Notes: generated by a model not told the origin, from the sequence alone. Shown: positions 1 through 11,898, counted from the stretch's first letter. The stretch: 64,000 bases of DNA from Prochlorococcus marinus str. MIT 9312 (GCF_000012645.1 NC_007577.1:1426001-1490000), one strand, 5' to 3'. Made by a program: numbers and translations.

Positions 1-1456
<1,456 letters not shown>

Positions 1457-1480
1457 TTAATAATTTTTGAAACAAATATT

Positions 1481-1792
1481 TTAGCCTACTACAGCTAAAA
1501 TATCCTTTTCCGAGAGCAAGACATATTCATCTCCTCCCAATTTAATGTCTGTTCCAGCATATTTGCTGTATAAGACTTTATCGCCAATACTCACTTCTGG
1601 AGTTTGTCGAGAACCATCGTCATTAAGTTTGCCAGGGCCCACCTGAGCAACTTCTCCTACCTGTGGTTTTTCTTTAGCTGAATCAGGCAAAAGAATGCCC
1701 CCAGCAGTTTTTTCCTCAGATGCGGAAACTTTAATAAATATTCTATCTCCCAGTGGTTTTACTGTAGAGACTGTAAGTGAAACAGCTGCCAT
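1481..1792 (-). CDS. groES: Co-chaperonin GroES (10 kDa)
   Basis: This 103-residue protein is the lid of the GroEL chamber, a heptamer that caps the folding cavity. The mobile loop that binds GroEL is visible with GGILLPD at residues 31-37, and the chain ends with the usual beta strand (EKDILAVVG). The length is normal for cyanobacteria. It is the first gene of a groES-groL operon. It is divergent from atpD, with a 219-base gap that holds a small G+C-rich hairpin just before this start. No classical Shine-Dalgarno sequence is evident. Confidence 0.98.
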
Positions 1793-1816
1793 AGATTAAT
1801 GGAGGATCATGATTGA

Positions 1817-1829
1817 GACGCTTTGCGTC
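1817..1829 (-). promoter_or_regulatory. G+C-rich hairpin in the groES leader
   Basis: The sequence GACGCTTTGCGTC is a perfect 5-bp inverted repeat with a three-base loop, 24 bases upstream of the groES ATG. It is unusually G+C-rich for this region. It could be an RNA hairpin in the leader or a protein operator. A nearby GCACTC at 1849-1854 resembles half of the heat-shock CIRCE operator, but the second half is missing. The role is inferred only from position. Confidence 0.4.
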
Positions 1830-2008
1830 ATAAAAATGGAAAGAGCAGCACTCGATCCGTATCTTCAACAACATAATCTGAGAAGCGGCAATTAAACCAT
1901 AGTTAAACTGTGCGGGTGGCCGAACCCATTTAACGAATCTACCCATTAAGTGGTAGTATTTTCGGATTATGAGCTGTTTAAAATCAGCTAATCATCACCA
2001 ATCAATAA

Positions 2009-3472
<1,464 letters not shown>

Positions 3473-3513
3473 ATACCTAAAATATTTTTTTAACCTTCAA
3501 TAATTTTAAATTA

Positions 3514-3918
3514 ATGCCAATTTCTCTCAAAGTTTTAGCTCCTAACAAAAATGTTTATCAAGGCGAAGCTGAAGAAGTAATTCTTCCTAGTACTACTGGG
3601 CAACTGGGTGTACTTCCTGGACATATTTCTTTAGTTACAGCTATTGATATTGGCGTTTTAAGGCTAAGAATGAATTCCCAGTGGCAATCAATAGCTTTAA
3701 TGGGTGGCTTCGCTGAAATTGAATCAGATGAAGTAATAGTTTTAGTAAACAACGCAGAAATTGGATCTGATATTGATGTTCAAAATGCTGAACAAGATCT
3801 CAAAGAAGCAAAATTAGTAATGACTAAATTTCCTGAAAATGAAAAAAATTCAGAGAAAATCAAAGCCCTTCAGGAGATTTCAAAGGCTGAGGCTAGAATA
3901 CAAGCTGCAAAAAACTAA
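3514..3918 (+). CDS. atpC: ATP synthase F1 subunit epsilon
   Basis: This 134-residue protein is the central-stalk epsilon subunit, which couples rotation and can inhibit ATP hydrolysis. The N-terminal beta-sandwich ([22 protein letters not shown], with GQLGVLPGH at about 29-37) is followed by a C-terminal helical part rich in Ala, Glu and Lys. It is co-directional with atpD and certainly in the same transcript. It converges on the PSRP-3 gene with only three bases between the two stop codons, leaving no room for a separate terminator. Confidence 0.97.
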   Translation: MPISLKVLAPNKNVYQGEAEEVILPSTTGQLGVLPGHISLVTAIDIGVLRLRMNSQWQSIALMGGFAEIESDEVIVLVNNAEIGSDIDVQNAEQDLKEAKLVMTKFPENEKNSEKIKALQEISKAEARIQAAKN

Positions 3919-3921
3919 TTT

Positions 3922-4398
3922 TTATGCAGTTCCACAAAAAGTTACTTCAGGAAACTTTAGCTTGGCTTCTTCTAATTTTTTAGTTTTACCCTCTTCTTGC
4001 CAATAATTAATTACTTCTGTCGCTTTATTCAATATTTCAACTCTCTCATTATCTGTAATCCACCCTTTATTCTCTAATTCGCTTTTTAATTTTTCCCAAG
4101 CATCATCTCTTGGCCAAAAATTATAAGCAGTGAGAGGGCTTGGGCCTCCCCCTACTATTTGATCAACAGCCAAAGCAACATTATCAGGTAACCATAATAC
4201 TTTAATAATGAATCTTCCTTCATCGGGTTTAGGGGTATAACCAGTAGGTACTCCATCTTCATCAATTGTAGCCGCAGCCATTACAGCTGTAGCACCCATC
4301 ATTCCTGAATTAGGAGAAGAATTTTTAGAATTTGAATCATCACTGTTTTTTGCTGTTTTTTCTGTTGAGTTTTGATTTAATTTATCTGATGAAGACAT
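3922..4398 (-). CDS. Ribosomal protein PSRP-3 / Ycf65 family
   Basis: This 158-residue protein belongs to the cyanobacterial and plastid small-subunit ribosomal protein PSRP-3 family (Ycf65). The conserved core is at about residues 62-135: [15 protein letters not shown], then [20 protein letters not shown], then [12 protein letters not shown]. The first 60 residues are a Ser/Asn-rich, low-complexity extension followed by an Ala/Met-rich stretch and are not part of the core. The family is associated with the 30S ribosome; the role of the extension is unknown. The core assignment is secure by motif, but an internal start cannot be excluded. Confidence 0.88.
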   Translation of the reverse strand: MSSSDKLNQNSTEKTAKNSDDSNSKNSSPNSGMMGATAVMAAATIDEDGVPTGYTPKPDEGRFIIKVLWLPDNVALAVDQIVGGGPSPLTAYNFWPRDDAWEKLKSELENKGWITDNERVEILNKATEVINYWQEEGKTKKLEEAKLKFPEVTFCGTA

Positions 4399-4503
4399 TC
4401 ACTTTTTTATGTTCAATAATTAATTTATCAGTTTATGGTCACATTTTGATTTATTTATTCAAAATTTCTTGATTTTAATTATTGAAAATATTTAGACAGA
4501 ATT

Positions 4504-4662
4504 TTATCTATCATGAGAAACATGATAAAAATCATAAATTGTAGCTTCCAGTGCATCCCAAAGATCTTTAGGAATATCGTTTTCTTCTGCAAACATACCA
4601 AGCTGACTAGCCAAACCTCTTGCTTGAGAAAGTTTCGAATCATATGAATCTGACTTATTCAT
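4504..4662 (-). CDS. Conserved small hypothetical protein, 52 residues
   Basis: A short open frame runs from ATG at 4660-4662 to TAA at 4504-4506. The product starts MNKSDSYDSKLSQARGLASQ and ends FYHVSHDR. It looks like a small, acidic, mostly helical soluble protein with no membrane segment or cysteine. It sits between pepP (56 bases upstream) and the PSRP-3 gene in the same direction. Codon use resembles its neighbours and the composition is protein-like, which supports a real gene. I do not recognise a family and assign no function. Confidence 0.72.
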   Translation of the reverse strand: MNKSDSYDSKLSQARGLASQLGMFAEENDIPKDLWDALEATIYDFYHVSHDR

Positions 4663-4717
4663 TTTTGAATTTTAAACTTTATAAAAAATAAATCTATTAA
4701 CTAGATAAGTCAAATTT

Positions 4718-6043
4718 TTAAAATTCTAAATCAGAAATTTCTTTAAGTGCAGCAATACTTAAAACTTCTGGATTTTTATCTTTGACTAAGACATCATCTT
4801 CAATTCTTATCCCAATGCCTTTCCATTTTTCATCAATCCTGGGTTGCCCTTCAGGAACTGGGATCCTGTCACTTATATAAATACCAGGTTCTACAGTAAG
4901 AACCATTCCATTCTGAAATGGCACTTCATATTCTCCCATTCTATATGCTCCAACATCATGAACATCTAAGCCAAGCCAATGACCAGTTCTATGCATGTAA
5001 AGGTGTTTATATGATTGATTCTCAATTATATCCTCAGTACTGCCTGACAATAAACCAATTTCTTTTAAGCCTTCTATTAAAATTGTTAAAGCAACATTAT
5101 GCACAGTATTAGAATTTGATCCAATTGTGGCACTTTTAATTGCAGTTTTCTGAGCACTCAATACAATTTCATAAATGACTTTTTGTTCTTTTGAAAATTT
5201 ACCGCTTATAGGAATAGTTCGTGTTATGTCTCCATTGTAATAATCAGTTAATGAACAGCCAGCATCTACCAACAATAAATCTCCTTTATTCAAGGGTGCG
5301 TTATTTGAGGTGTAATGCAAAATACATGCATTATCTCCTGAAGCAACAATAGAATTATAGGCAGGACCTCTCGCCCCTTTTTCCAAAAAGAATCCCTCTA
5401 AAAGACCCTGAATTTGTCTTTCATTTTTCTTGGATGAGATAGATTCTCTAACTAGTTCATGAGCTTCTGCGGAAATTTGTATAGCCTCTTTCATTCTCTT
5501 AATTTCAAATTCACTTTTAATTAATCTCATCTCATTTAAATAAATTTCTGGGGATTTTATAGAATTTGCACCAATGCCCAATCTTGAGATATTTTCCAGT
5601 TGTTGTGAAAATATCTCAAGTACTATTTTTTCAATCGATGCATGCTTACCAATTGAAAAGACAAGTTCATCAGAACCATTTATATAACCTGGAAGCAAAT
5701 CTCTTAGTTCATTTATTGAGTGAGCCTTGTCGGCCTTAAATATTTTTTCAGCGCCTTCTAAACCCCATCTAAAGCCATGCCAAACCTCGCTAATAACATC
5801 TTTAGGAGCAACAAACAAAATAAATCTCTCTCCCTCTGGCTTATGAGATAAGAAAAGAGCGATAGCATCCGGCTCATCAAAACCAGTTAAATACCAAAAA
5901 TTACTATCTTGTCTAAAAGGATATTCACAATCGGCATGATGTTTTACAAGATTAGCTCCAGGGATAATAGCAGCTTTACCATCTAATTTATTTAGGAAAA
6001 TTTCTCTTCTTTCTTCAAAAACTTTATTGTCAGGTTTAAACAT
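4718..6043 (-). CDS. pepP: Xaa-Pro aminopeptidase (aminopeptidase P)
   Basis: This cytoplasmic metallopeptidase removes an N-terminal residue that precedes proline. Residues 1-170 form the N-terminal creatinase-like domain and the rest is the pita-bread catalytic domain. The five expected metal ligands can be placed: Asp260 (VDAG), Asp272 (GDITRT), His355 (TGHWLG), Glu385 (TVEPG) and Glu415 (RIED). At 441 residues it is of normal length for bacterial PepP. It is divergent from the DUF21 gene, with 74 bases between the starts. Confidence 0.95.
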   Translation of the reverse strand: MFKPDNKVFEERREIFLNKLDGKAAIIPGANLVKHHADCEYPFRQDSNFWYLTGFDEPDAIALFLSHKPEGERFILFVAPKDVISEVWHGFRWGLEGAEKIFKADKAHSINELRDLLPGYINGSDELVFSIGKHASIEKIVLEIFSQQLENISRLGIGANSIKSPEIYLNEMRLIKSEFEIKRMKEAIQISAEAHELVRESISSKKNERQIQGLLEGFFLEKGARGPAYNSIVASGDNACILHYTSNNAPLNKGDLLLVDAGCSLTDYYNGDITRTIPISGKFSKEQKVIYEIVLSAQKTAIKSATIGSNSNTVHNVALTILIEGLKEIGLLSGSTEDIIENQSYKHLYMHRTGHWLGLDVHDVGAYRMGEYEVPFQNGMVLTVEPGIYISDRIPVPEGQPRIDEKWKGIGIRIEDDVLVKDKNPEVLSIAALKEISDLEF

Positions 6044-6117
6044 AAAATGTGTATTGGCGTATTTTAAAAAAAAATGGAAGAATGAATTAAAAAAGATTTA
6101 TTTCCTAATCTATTTTA

Positions 6118-7095
6118 ATGGAACCAAGTGTTTACGGTTTAATTTTACTTATAATTATCATTTTAATTGGATCAGCATGTTGTTCGGGAGTCGAAGCAGC
6201 TTTTTTAGCCGTAAATTCAATTAGAATTATAGAAATAGCCTCAAGACAAAAGCCAAAAAGTTCCGCAAATCAACTCCTTAAACTTAGGAAACATCTTGGA
6301 AGGACATTAACTGTAATTACTATTACTAATAATGGATTTAACATCATTGGAAGTCTAATTTTAGGTGTATACGGAGCATTGGTAATACATAGCAGTTATG
6401 GCTTAACCCTTTTTTCAATTGCTTTTTATATACTAGTTGTCTTAGTGGGAGAAGTACTACCCAAAGCTCTTGGTACAAGATTTTCAGTCCAAATAGCATT
6501 GTTATCCGTTCCAATCCTGAGAATATTAAATTCTTTAATGAAGCCGTTCTTAATATTAATAGAGCAAATATTTCCAGTTATTACCGCAGAAAATGAAATT
6601 TCAACTGATGAAGAAGAAATTAGGCAAATGGCAAAAATTGGTAGTCAGAAAGGTTTCATAGAAGCTGATGAGGCAGCAATGATATTTAAGGTTTTTCAAT
6701 TAAATGATTTAAAAGCTAAAGATTTAATGATCCCAAGGGTATCAGCACCCTGTCTTGATGGGTCTTCGAATCTTGATGAAATTTCAAAACTAATAATGTC
6801 TGACAACTCTCCTTGGTGGGTTATTTTGGGAGATAAAGTTGACAAAATACAAGGGGTAGTTAAACGTGAAAGCATGTTAGCAGAATTAATAAATGGGGGA
6901 AATAAAAAATCATTATCAGAAATCTGCGAACCTGTCGAATATATTCCCGAAATGATTAAGGCAGATCAATTATTAACAAGATTTGACAAGAATCATAAAG
7001 GAGTAAAAGTAGTAGTAGATGAATTTGGGGGATTCGTGGGAATTATTGGTGCGGAAGCTGTGTTAGCTGTATTAGCTGGTTGGTGGAAAAAATAA
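6118..7095 (+). CDS. DUF21/CBS-domain membrane protein (CNNM/CorC-like)
   Basis: This 325-residue protein starts with a DUF21 (CNNM) transmembrane domain, seen as hydrophobic segments at about 6-25, 63-85, 88-112 and 120-145, including the family-typical GEVLPKALGTRFS around residues 110-122. A cytoplasmic CBS pair follows at about 190-320 (KDLMIPRVSAPCLDG and VVVDEFGGFVGIIG). Relatives are linked to magnesium or other cation transport and were once called hemolysins. It lacks an obvious C-terminal CorC/HlyC domain, so it is a short member. It leads a plus-strand run with a GTPase, nadD and nadE; the next start is three bases after its stop. Confidence 0.85.
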   Translation: MEPSVYGLILLIIIILIGSACCSGVEAAFLAVNSIRIIEIASRQKPKSSANQLLKLRKHLGRTLTVITITNNGFNIIGSLILGVYGALVIHSSYGLTLFSIAFYILVVLVGEVLPKALGTRFSVQIALLSVPILRILNSLMKPFLILIEQIFPVITAENEISTDEEEIRQMAKIGSQKGFIEADEAAMIFKVFQLNDLKAKDLMIPRVSAPCLDGSSNLDEISKLIMSDNSPWWVILGDKVDKIQGVVKRESMLAELINGGNKKSLSEICEPVEYIPEMIKADQLLTRFDKNHKGVKVVVDEFGGFVGIIGAEAVLAVLAGWWKK

Positions 7096-7098
7096 ATT

Positions 7099-8340
7099 AT
7101 GCAAAAATTGAAAATTAATAAAAATTATTTACTTTTAAAAAATTGGTGGGAGACTATTGACCTTAGCAACTATGAAAAAAGTTTTTTTAATAGAGAAATA
7201 ATTTCTTTTAATCAACAACTTTTTAGGCTCAAAGAAAAAAAAATAAGAATTGGAGCATATGGCAAATCAGGCGTAGGTAAATCCTCTGTTTTAAATTCTT
7301 TATTAAAAAAAGATATATTCAAAACAGATATTATCAATGGGTCCACAAGAGAAATACAAAACGCAGAGTGGACACTTAAAGATCAAACGCTCAATAGTAT
7401 AGAGTTGCTAGATTCGCCAGGATTTGATTTCTGCAATATTAAATTCACAGAGAAAATTTACTCTTGCATACATCATTCAGACCTTATTTTATTTATAGTT
7501 TCGGGAGATATAAATAGAAATGAATTAAGCGAAATCACCTCATTAATTAAGGATGGGAAAAAAATTATTATAATTTTAAATAAAATCGATCTTTTTAAAA
7601 AATATGAACTAAAGGAAGTAATAGAAAATATAAAATTAAAGCTTCCAAAAAATTTAAATATTCCAATTATTATGAATCATGAAAACAATCTTAAAAATTA
7701 CATAACAAACATAATAAATCAACATGGAGAGATATTATTAACACTAAATTCTCTTCAATTAGCTGACAAATTGTTTCTGCAGATAAAAAAACAAAGGTTA
7801 AAAAGAAGACAGAAATTAGCTCAATCAACTATTGGTAAGTTTTCAACAATAAAGGCATCAGCGGTAGCTCTTAATCCTTTTATTTTGTTTGATGTTGCTG
7901 GTAGTTTTGCACTAGATACTGCATTGATTAGCGAATTAAGTAAAATTTATGACTTAAATTTGAAGAGTGAATCTACAAGGAAAATATTCAAAAATATATC
8001 TATCAATAATTTATTTTTGGGAGTTACTCAAATTGGTATGAATACATCTTTCAATCTTATTAAGAAAGTAATATTATTAACTGCACCTTTCACTAATGGG
8101 CTATCATTATTACCCTATGGACCAATAGCAGTTCTTCAAGCAGCAATTGCAGTGCATTCTACAAAAAACCTTGGAAGATTAGCAGCAAAAGAACTATTCA
8201 TAAGAAGCAAAGTTTCATTTATAGAACCTTCTATTATGATTCAAAATATAACTTTTAAAGAACCAGAGATTTTTAACCACCTAAATATTTATTTATCAAA
8301 TAGGAATTTAAATAATAATTTTGTAAGTTTTTTGCCTTAA
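7099..8340 (+). CDS. Era-like GTPase with C-terminal DUF697-type membrane region
   Basis: This 413-residue protein has a clear GTP-binding domain: P-loop GKSGVGKS at residues 55-62, G3 motif DSPGF at 105-109 and the base-recognition motif NKID at 161-164. After residue 230 comes a hydrophobic Ala/Gly/Leu-rich region (for example LLPYGPIAVLQAAIAVHSTK) resembling DUF697/YcjF-type proteins, probably membrane-associated. Its substrate or client is unknown. It is packed three bases after the DUF21 gene and eight bases before nadD, so it is co-transcribed with the NAD synthesis genes. The DUF697 label rests on resemblance rather than a search. Confidence 0.8.
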   Translation: MQKLKINKNYLLLKNWWETIDLSNYEKSFFNREIISFNQQLFRLKEKKIRIGAYGKSGVGKSSVLNSLLKKDIFKTDIINGSTREIQNAEWTLKDQTLNSIELLDSPGFDFCNIKFTEKIYSCIHHSDLILFIVSGDINRNELSEITSLIKDGKKIIIILNKIDLFKKYELKEVIENIKLKLPKNLNIPIIMNHENNLKNYITNIINQHGEILLTLNSLQLADKLFLQIKKQRLKRRQKLAQSTIGKFSTIKASAVALNPFILFDVAGSFALDTALISELSKIYDLNLKSESTRKIFKNISINNLFLGVTQIGMNTSFNLIKKVILLTAPFTNGLSLLPYGPIAVLQAAIAVHSTKNLGRLAAKELFIRSKVSFIEPSIMIQNITFKEPEIFNHLNIYLSNRNLNNNFVSFLP

Positions 8341-8348
8341 AATCTAAA

Positions 8349-8927
8349 ATGGAAAGAAGCATTGCATTATTTGGTACTAGTGCAGATCCACCTACCATTG
8401 GTCATAAACAAATACTTGAAGAATTATCTAAAATTTATTCTTTTACCATTAGTTATGTAAGCAACAACCCCAACAAAAATCACAAAGAGGTTATCTCAAT
8501 TCGTAGCCATTTATTAAAAACTTTGATTGAAGATTTAGGTAATCCTAAAATTTTATTTAATCAAAGAATAAGTAGCCAATGGGCAGTAGAATCTATCAAA
8601 AAATGTAAAAAAATTTATGAGTTTAATAATTTAGATTTTGTTATTGGGAGTGATTTAATTAATGATATTTTCTACTGGAAAAATTTTGATAAAATTATAA
8701 AAGAGGTAAGTTTTTTTATAATTTTAAGAGAGGGATATCCTGTGGAATCAAATACTCTTAAAATGTTAGAAACTTATAAAGTAAAATTTAGGATTTCAAA
8801 CATAAAAATCCCAAACATTTCAAGTTCAAAATTCAGATTAAATTTTAATTATTCTAATTTACCAACATCCTTAATAGATATTGTTAAGAAGAATAATTTA
8901 TATGAACCCACTAAATTAGTTGAATGA
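8349..8927 (+). CDS. nadD: Nicotinate-nucleotide adenylyltransferase
   Basis: The product transfers AMP from ATP to nicotinate mononucleotide, the step before NAD synthetase. The N-terminal nucleotidyltransferase motif is FGTSADPPTIGH at residues 8-19, which carries the family's phosphate-binding His. The second motif ISSSKFR near residues 157-163 matches the ISSTxIR signature. At 192 residues the length is normal. The stop overlaps the start of nadE by four bases (ATGA), coupling consecutive steps of one pathway. Confidence 0.93.
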   Translation: MERSIALFGTSADPPTIGHKQILEELSKIYSFTISYVSNNPNKNHKEVISIRSHLLKTLIEDLGNPKILFNQRISSQWAVESIKKCKKIYEFNNLDFVIGSDLINDIFYWKNFDKIIKEVSFFIILREGYPVESNTLKMLETYKVKFRISNIKIPNISSSKFRLNFNYSNLPTSLIDIVKKNNLYEPTKLVE

Positions 8928-10621
8928 AGTTTTTACTTGCTCAAATTAATCCAGTAGTTGGGGATTTAGAAGGCAATGCAAAAAAAATACTTTATATTGC
9001 TTCGCAAGCCTACTCAATTTCTGCTGATTTTGTTCTCACTCCAGAGTTGTCACTATGGGGCTATCCAGCTAATGACTTACTTCTAAAGAAAAATTTAATC
9101 AACAATCAATCTCAAATACTTCACCAATTAGCGTTAGATATTAATAAAAAATATGGAAACTTAAGCATCACAGTTGGAATAGCTGAGAGAATAAATGATT
9201 CTTTTTTCCCAAATCTTTATAATTCTATTGCTTTGATTGAGAACGGAGCATGGAAAATAATTGCTCGTAAAATTATTCTTCCCACTTATGAAGTATTTGA
9301 TGAAAAAAGATACTTTAGATCAGCAGAAAAAGTTTCGATATTGATAAAAAAAATTAAAAATAAAAATTGGCGAATTGGTTTTACTATATGTGAGGATTTA
9401 TGGGTCAACAAAGATATAGAAGGTAGAGGAATTCACAAAAAAAATCCTATTATTGATTTAAAGAAAAAAAAAGTTGATCTTTTAGTGAATTTATCAGCCT
9501 CCCCATATACCTTTAAAAAGTTAGAGCTGAGATCTAAAGTTTCCAGTTTTGCTGCTCAATATCTTCAAGTGCCCTTGATTTATGTGAACCAGATAGGCGC
9601 GAATGATAATTTAATTTTTGATGGGAATAGTTTTATTCTTGATAAGAATGGATCTAAAATTAAGCAATTAAAAGCTTTCTCAGAAGACCACTCCAGTTGG
9701 GAAATTGAGCAAACAAAACCTGAAAAAAATAAATTTGAAACCTCTGAAATATCATCAATTTTTGATGCATTAGTTCTTGGTGTTAGGGATTATGCTAAAA
9801 AATGCGGATTTAAAACAGCTTTAATTGGATTAAGTGGTGGCATTGATTCGGCACTAGTTTCGGCAATTGCGACGGCTGCTCTTGGCAGCAATAATATTTA
9901 TTGTGTCTCAATGCCCTCTAAATGGAGCTCATCTCATTCAAAAAATGATGCGAAGGATTTAGCGATAAGATTAAAAATAAATTTCAATAGTATCCCAATT
10001 GAAAATTTGATGACCTCTTTTGAAGAATCTTTAATAAAAACCTTAACTTTCGAGATGGCTGAAATAACAAATCAAAATATTCAATCAAGGATCAGAGGAA
10101 CGCTTCTGATGGCTTTAGCAAATCAAGAAAAGCATTTATTACTTTCAACAGGAAATAAATCGGAATTAGCTGTTGGATATTGCACACTTTATGGTGATAT
10201 GAATGGAGGATTATCTGTAATTGGAGATTTATATAAAACTAATGTTTTTAAATTATGCAATTGGCTTGATGGTGAAGATTCAATTAATCATAGAAAATCA
10301 TACATGTTAGACACTAATGTAAATATAATTGGAGAAAATATACGTACAAAAGCTCCAAGTGCCGAATTAGGTCCTGATCAATTAGATACTGATTCTCTCC
10401 CACCTTATTCCACATTAGATAATATTCTTAAAGGAATTATTGAAGAGAAAAAAGATTTAAAACAACTTGAAGAGGATGGTCATGAAAAAGAATTAATTTT
10501 AAAAATAATCTCACTTATAAAAAAAGCGGAATTCAAAAGAAAGCAGGCTCCCCCTATCCTTAAACTAAGCAGTCAATCATTAGGAAGTGATTGGAGATTT
10601 CCAATTGCAATATCTTATTAA
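8924..10621 (+). CDS. nadE: Glutamine-hydrolysing NAD+ synthetase
   Basis: This 565-residue enzyme makes NAD from deamido-NAD with ATP and glutamine. Residues 1-265 form a nitrilase-type glutaminase domain with the triad Glu41, Lys116 and Cys156 (FTICEDLW). Residues 280-565 form the synthetase domain with the pyrophosphatase loop SGGIDSA at 304-310 and STGNKSELAVGY further on. It overlaps nadD by four bases upstream. Its TAA shares TTAA with the oppositely oriented DUF3326 gene. Confidence 0.97.
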   Translation: MKFLLAQINPVVGDLEGNAKKILYIASQAYSISADFVLTPELSLWGYPANDLLLKKNLINNQSQILHQLALDINKKYGNLSITVGIAERINDSFFPNLYNSIALIENGAWKIIARKIILPTYEVFDEKRYFRSAEKVSILIKKIKNKNWRIGFTICEDLWVNKDIEGRGIHKKNPIIDLKKKKVDLLVNLSASPYTFKKLELRSKVSSFAAQYLQVPLIYVNQIGANDNLIFDGNSFILDKNGSKIKQLKAFSEDHSSWEIEQTKPEKNKFETSEISSIFDALVLGVRDYAKKCGFKTALIGLSGGIDSALVSAIATAALGSNNIYCVSMPSKWSSSHSKNDAKDLAIRLKINFNSIPIENLMTSFEESLIKTLTFEMAEITNQNIQSRIRGTLLMALANQEKHLLLSTGNKSELAVGYCTLYGDMNGGLSVIGDLYKTNVFKLCNWLDGEDSINHRKSYMLDTNVNIIGENIRTKAPSAELGPDQLDTDSLPPYSTLDNILKGIIEEKKDLKQLEEDGHEKELILKIISLIKKAEFKRKQAPPILKLSSQSLGSDWRFPIAISY

Positions 10622-11676
10622 TCGTTATAAGAACATTTTTGGATTTTTTTTAAAGGCCGTTTAATTGAATTAATATTGATACCTTTTTTTATAGCAAGAA
10701 TTATACCTGCAGCTTCTAAATAATTATTCACTTCATAAAGATTAGGATATTCAAAAAAATCATTACTCACTTTTAATGTATTTTGATTTTTTACCGAGAT
10801 AATATTTAAACCTTTTTCAATACCTGCTAGTACTGCTTCTCCACCAAGCGCCCCATTAGGAACTACAATAGATTCGATTTGATTAGGGTGCAATGTGATT
10901 AGTTCATGATTATTAGGCAATTCAACAATGTCAGGCGCATTGCTTAACCCAATCAATACTGATGGTAAAAAGGTATATCCTATTTCTTCTGCAGCAGCGC
11001 GAGGATCTAAATTTTCATTCAACTCAATTGGATTCAAAGCTGGCGCGTGTGCACATGGAACTTTTAAAAATTTACTTATCAAATGACTTATAACTGCTTC
11101 CACCCCAGAAATAGGATCGATCCCTTTCCCCTCTCTGTAACTATTAGTTTCTTGAGAATCTGAATCATCTGGAAATTTTGCCACTATTGCTATTGCCGTT
11201 ATTCCTTTATCTATTAAACATTTGCCAGCATCGATTAAAGCATCAGGATTCTCAATTATGCCACCACTGATTCTTGACGAATCAGAATCAATAACTATGC
11301 CTAAAGGTTTTTTTGTAATCACATAAGAATGAACATTAATGCCTAAAGTAGAAACGCAGGCATCAGCGACTTGTAAATGTCTTACTAATATTTCATTTTC
11401 AATGCTTGAATCAAAAATAATTCCAATTTTCTGTTCCTTTACGCTTTTAAGGGCAATTTCTCCTTTAGCAAGTCTGTCTAAACTATAACCCTCAACATAA
11501 AAAATATTTTGATCTTTTTCAGAAAGAGCCCCACCATTCATAACATTTGGATGAGTAATTAAACATCCACTTGCCGATGCTAATAATTTGGCGGTAGGTA
11601 GTGCATCGCCTGCGAAACCTCCTATCTCGCAACCTATACCAGTTGGAACAATGAATATTGTTGGTGAAATTTCCAT
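10618..11676 (-). CDS. DUF3326-family protein, function unknown
   Basis: This 352-residue protein matches the DUF3326 family found in cyanobacteria and plants, recognised from the N-terminus (TIFIVPTGIGCEIGGFAGDA) and the LITHPNVMNGG segment near residues 38-48. It has alternating hydrophobic strands and small glycine-rich turns suggesting an alpha/beta fold, and no signal peptide or clear membrane span. No catalytic function is established to my knowledge. It is the last gene of the minus-strand run below the ATP synthase operon, 30 bases after the 63-residue gene, and its stop overlaps that of nadE. Confidence 0.8.
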   Translation of the reverse strand: MEISPTIFIVPTGIGCEIGGFAGDALPTAKLLASASGCLITHPNVMNGGALSEKDQNIFYVEGYSLDRLAKGEIALKSVKEQKIGIIFDSSIENEILVRHLQVADACVSTLGINVHSYVITKKPLGIVIDSDSSRISGGIIENPDALIDAGKCLIDKGITAIAIVAKFPDDSDSQETNSYREGKGIDPISGVEAVISHLISKFLKVPCAHAPALNPIELNENLDPRAAAEEIGYTFLPSVLIGLSNAPDIVELPNNHELITLHPNQIESIVVPNGALGGEAVLAGIEKGLNIISVKNQNTLKVSNDFFEYPNLYEVNNYLEAAGIILAIKKGININSIKRPLKKIQKCSYND

Positions 11677-11706
11677 TAATAAAAACTTCTCAATTTATAT
11701 TCTTCT

Positions 11707-11898
11707 TTAATTAGCAAAGACAGCTTTAATTTTAAGTTTTTTTGCACCATAAGAGTCAATAGCATTTTGAATATCAACAATTGACCATCGAATTACTTTA
11801 CCTTTATTTTCTAAATTTGCAAAAATAAATTTCCTTAAATTTTTTACTTCTATTGAAACTGGCCAATCCATGTAAAAATCAACTTCACTTAATTTCAT
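11707..11898 (-). CDS. Small hypothetical protein, 63 residues
   Basis: I do not recognise this family. The product begins MKLSEVDFYMDWPVSIEVKN and ends with a basic KKLKIKAVFAN tail. It has no membrane segment, signal peptide or cysteine. Its ATG overlaps the ferredoxin stop by four bases (ATGA), so translation is probably coupled and the two proteins may act together. The tight overlap and normal codon use support a real gene. Confidence 0.75.
   Translation of the reverse strand: MKLSEVDFYMDWPVSIEVKNLRKFIFANLENKGKVIRWSIVDIQNAIDSYGAKKLKIKAVFAN

Noticed and set aside
1840-1860. CIRCE heat-shock operator before groES
   Set aside because: Only one half (GCACTC) matches; the inverted partner at nine bases distance is absent.
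1743-1946. Possible 67-residue minus-strand gene upstream of groES
   Set aside because: It overlaps the groES start in another frame, its product has no protein-like pattern, and it covers the likely promoter region.
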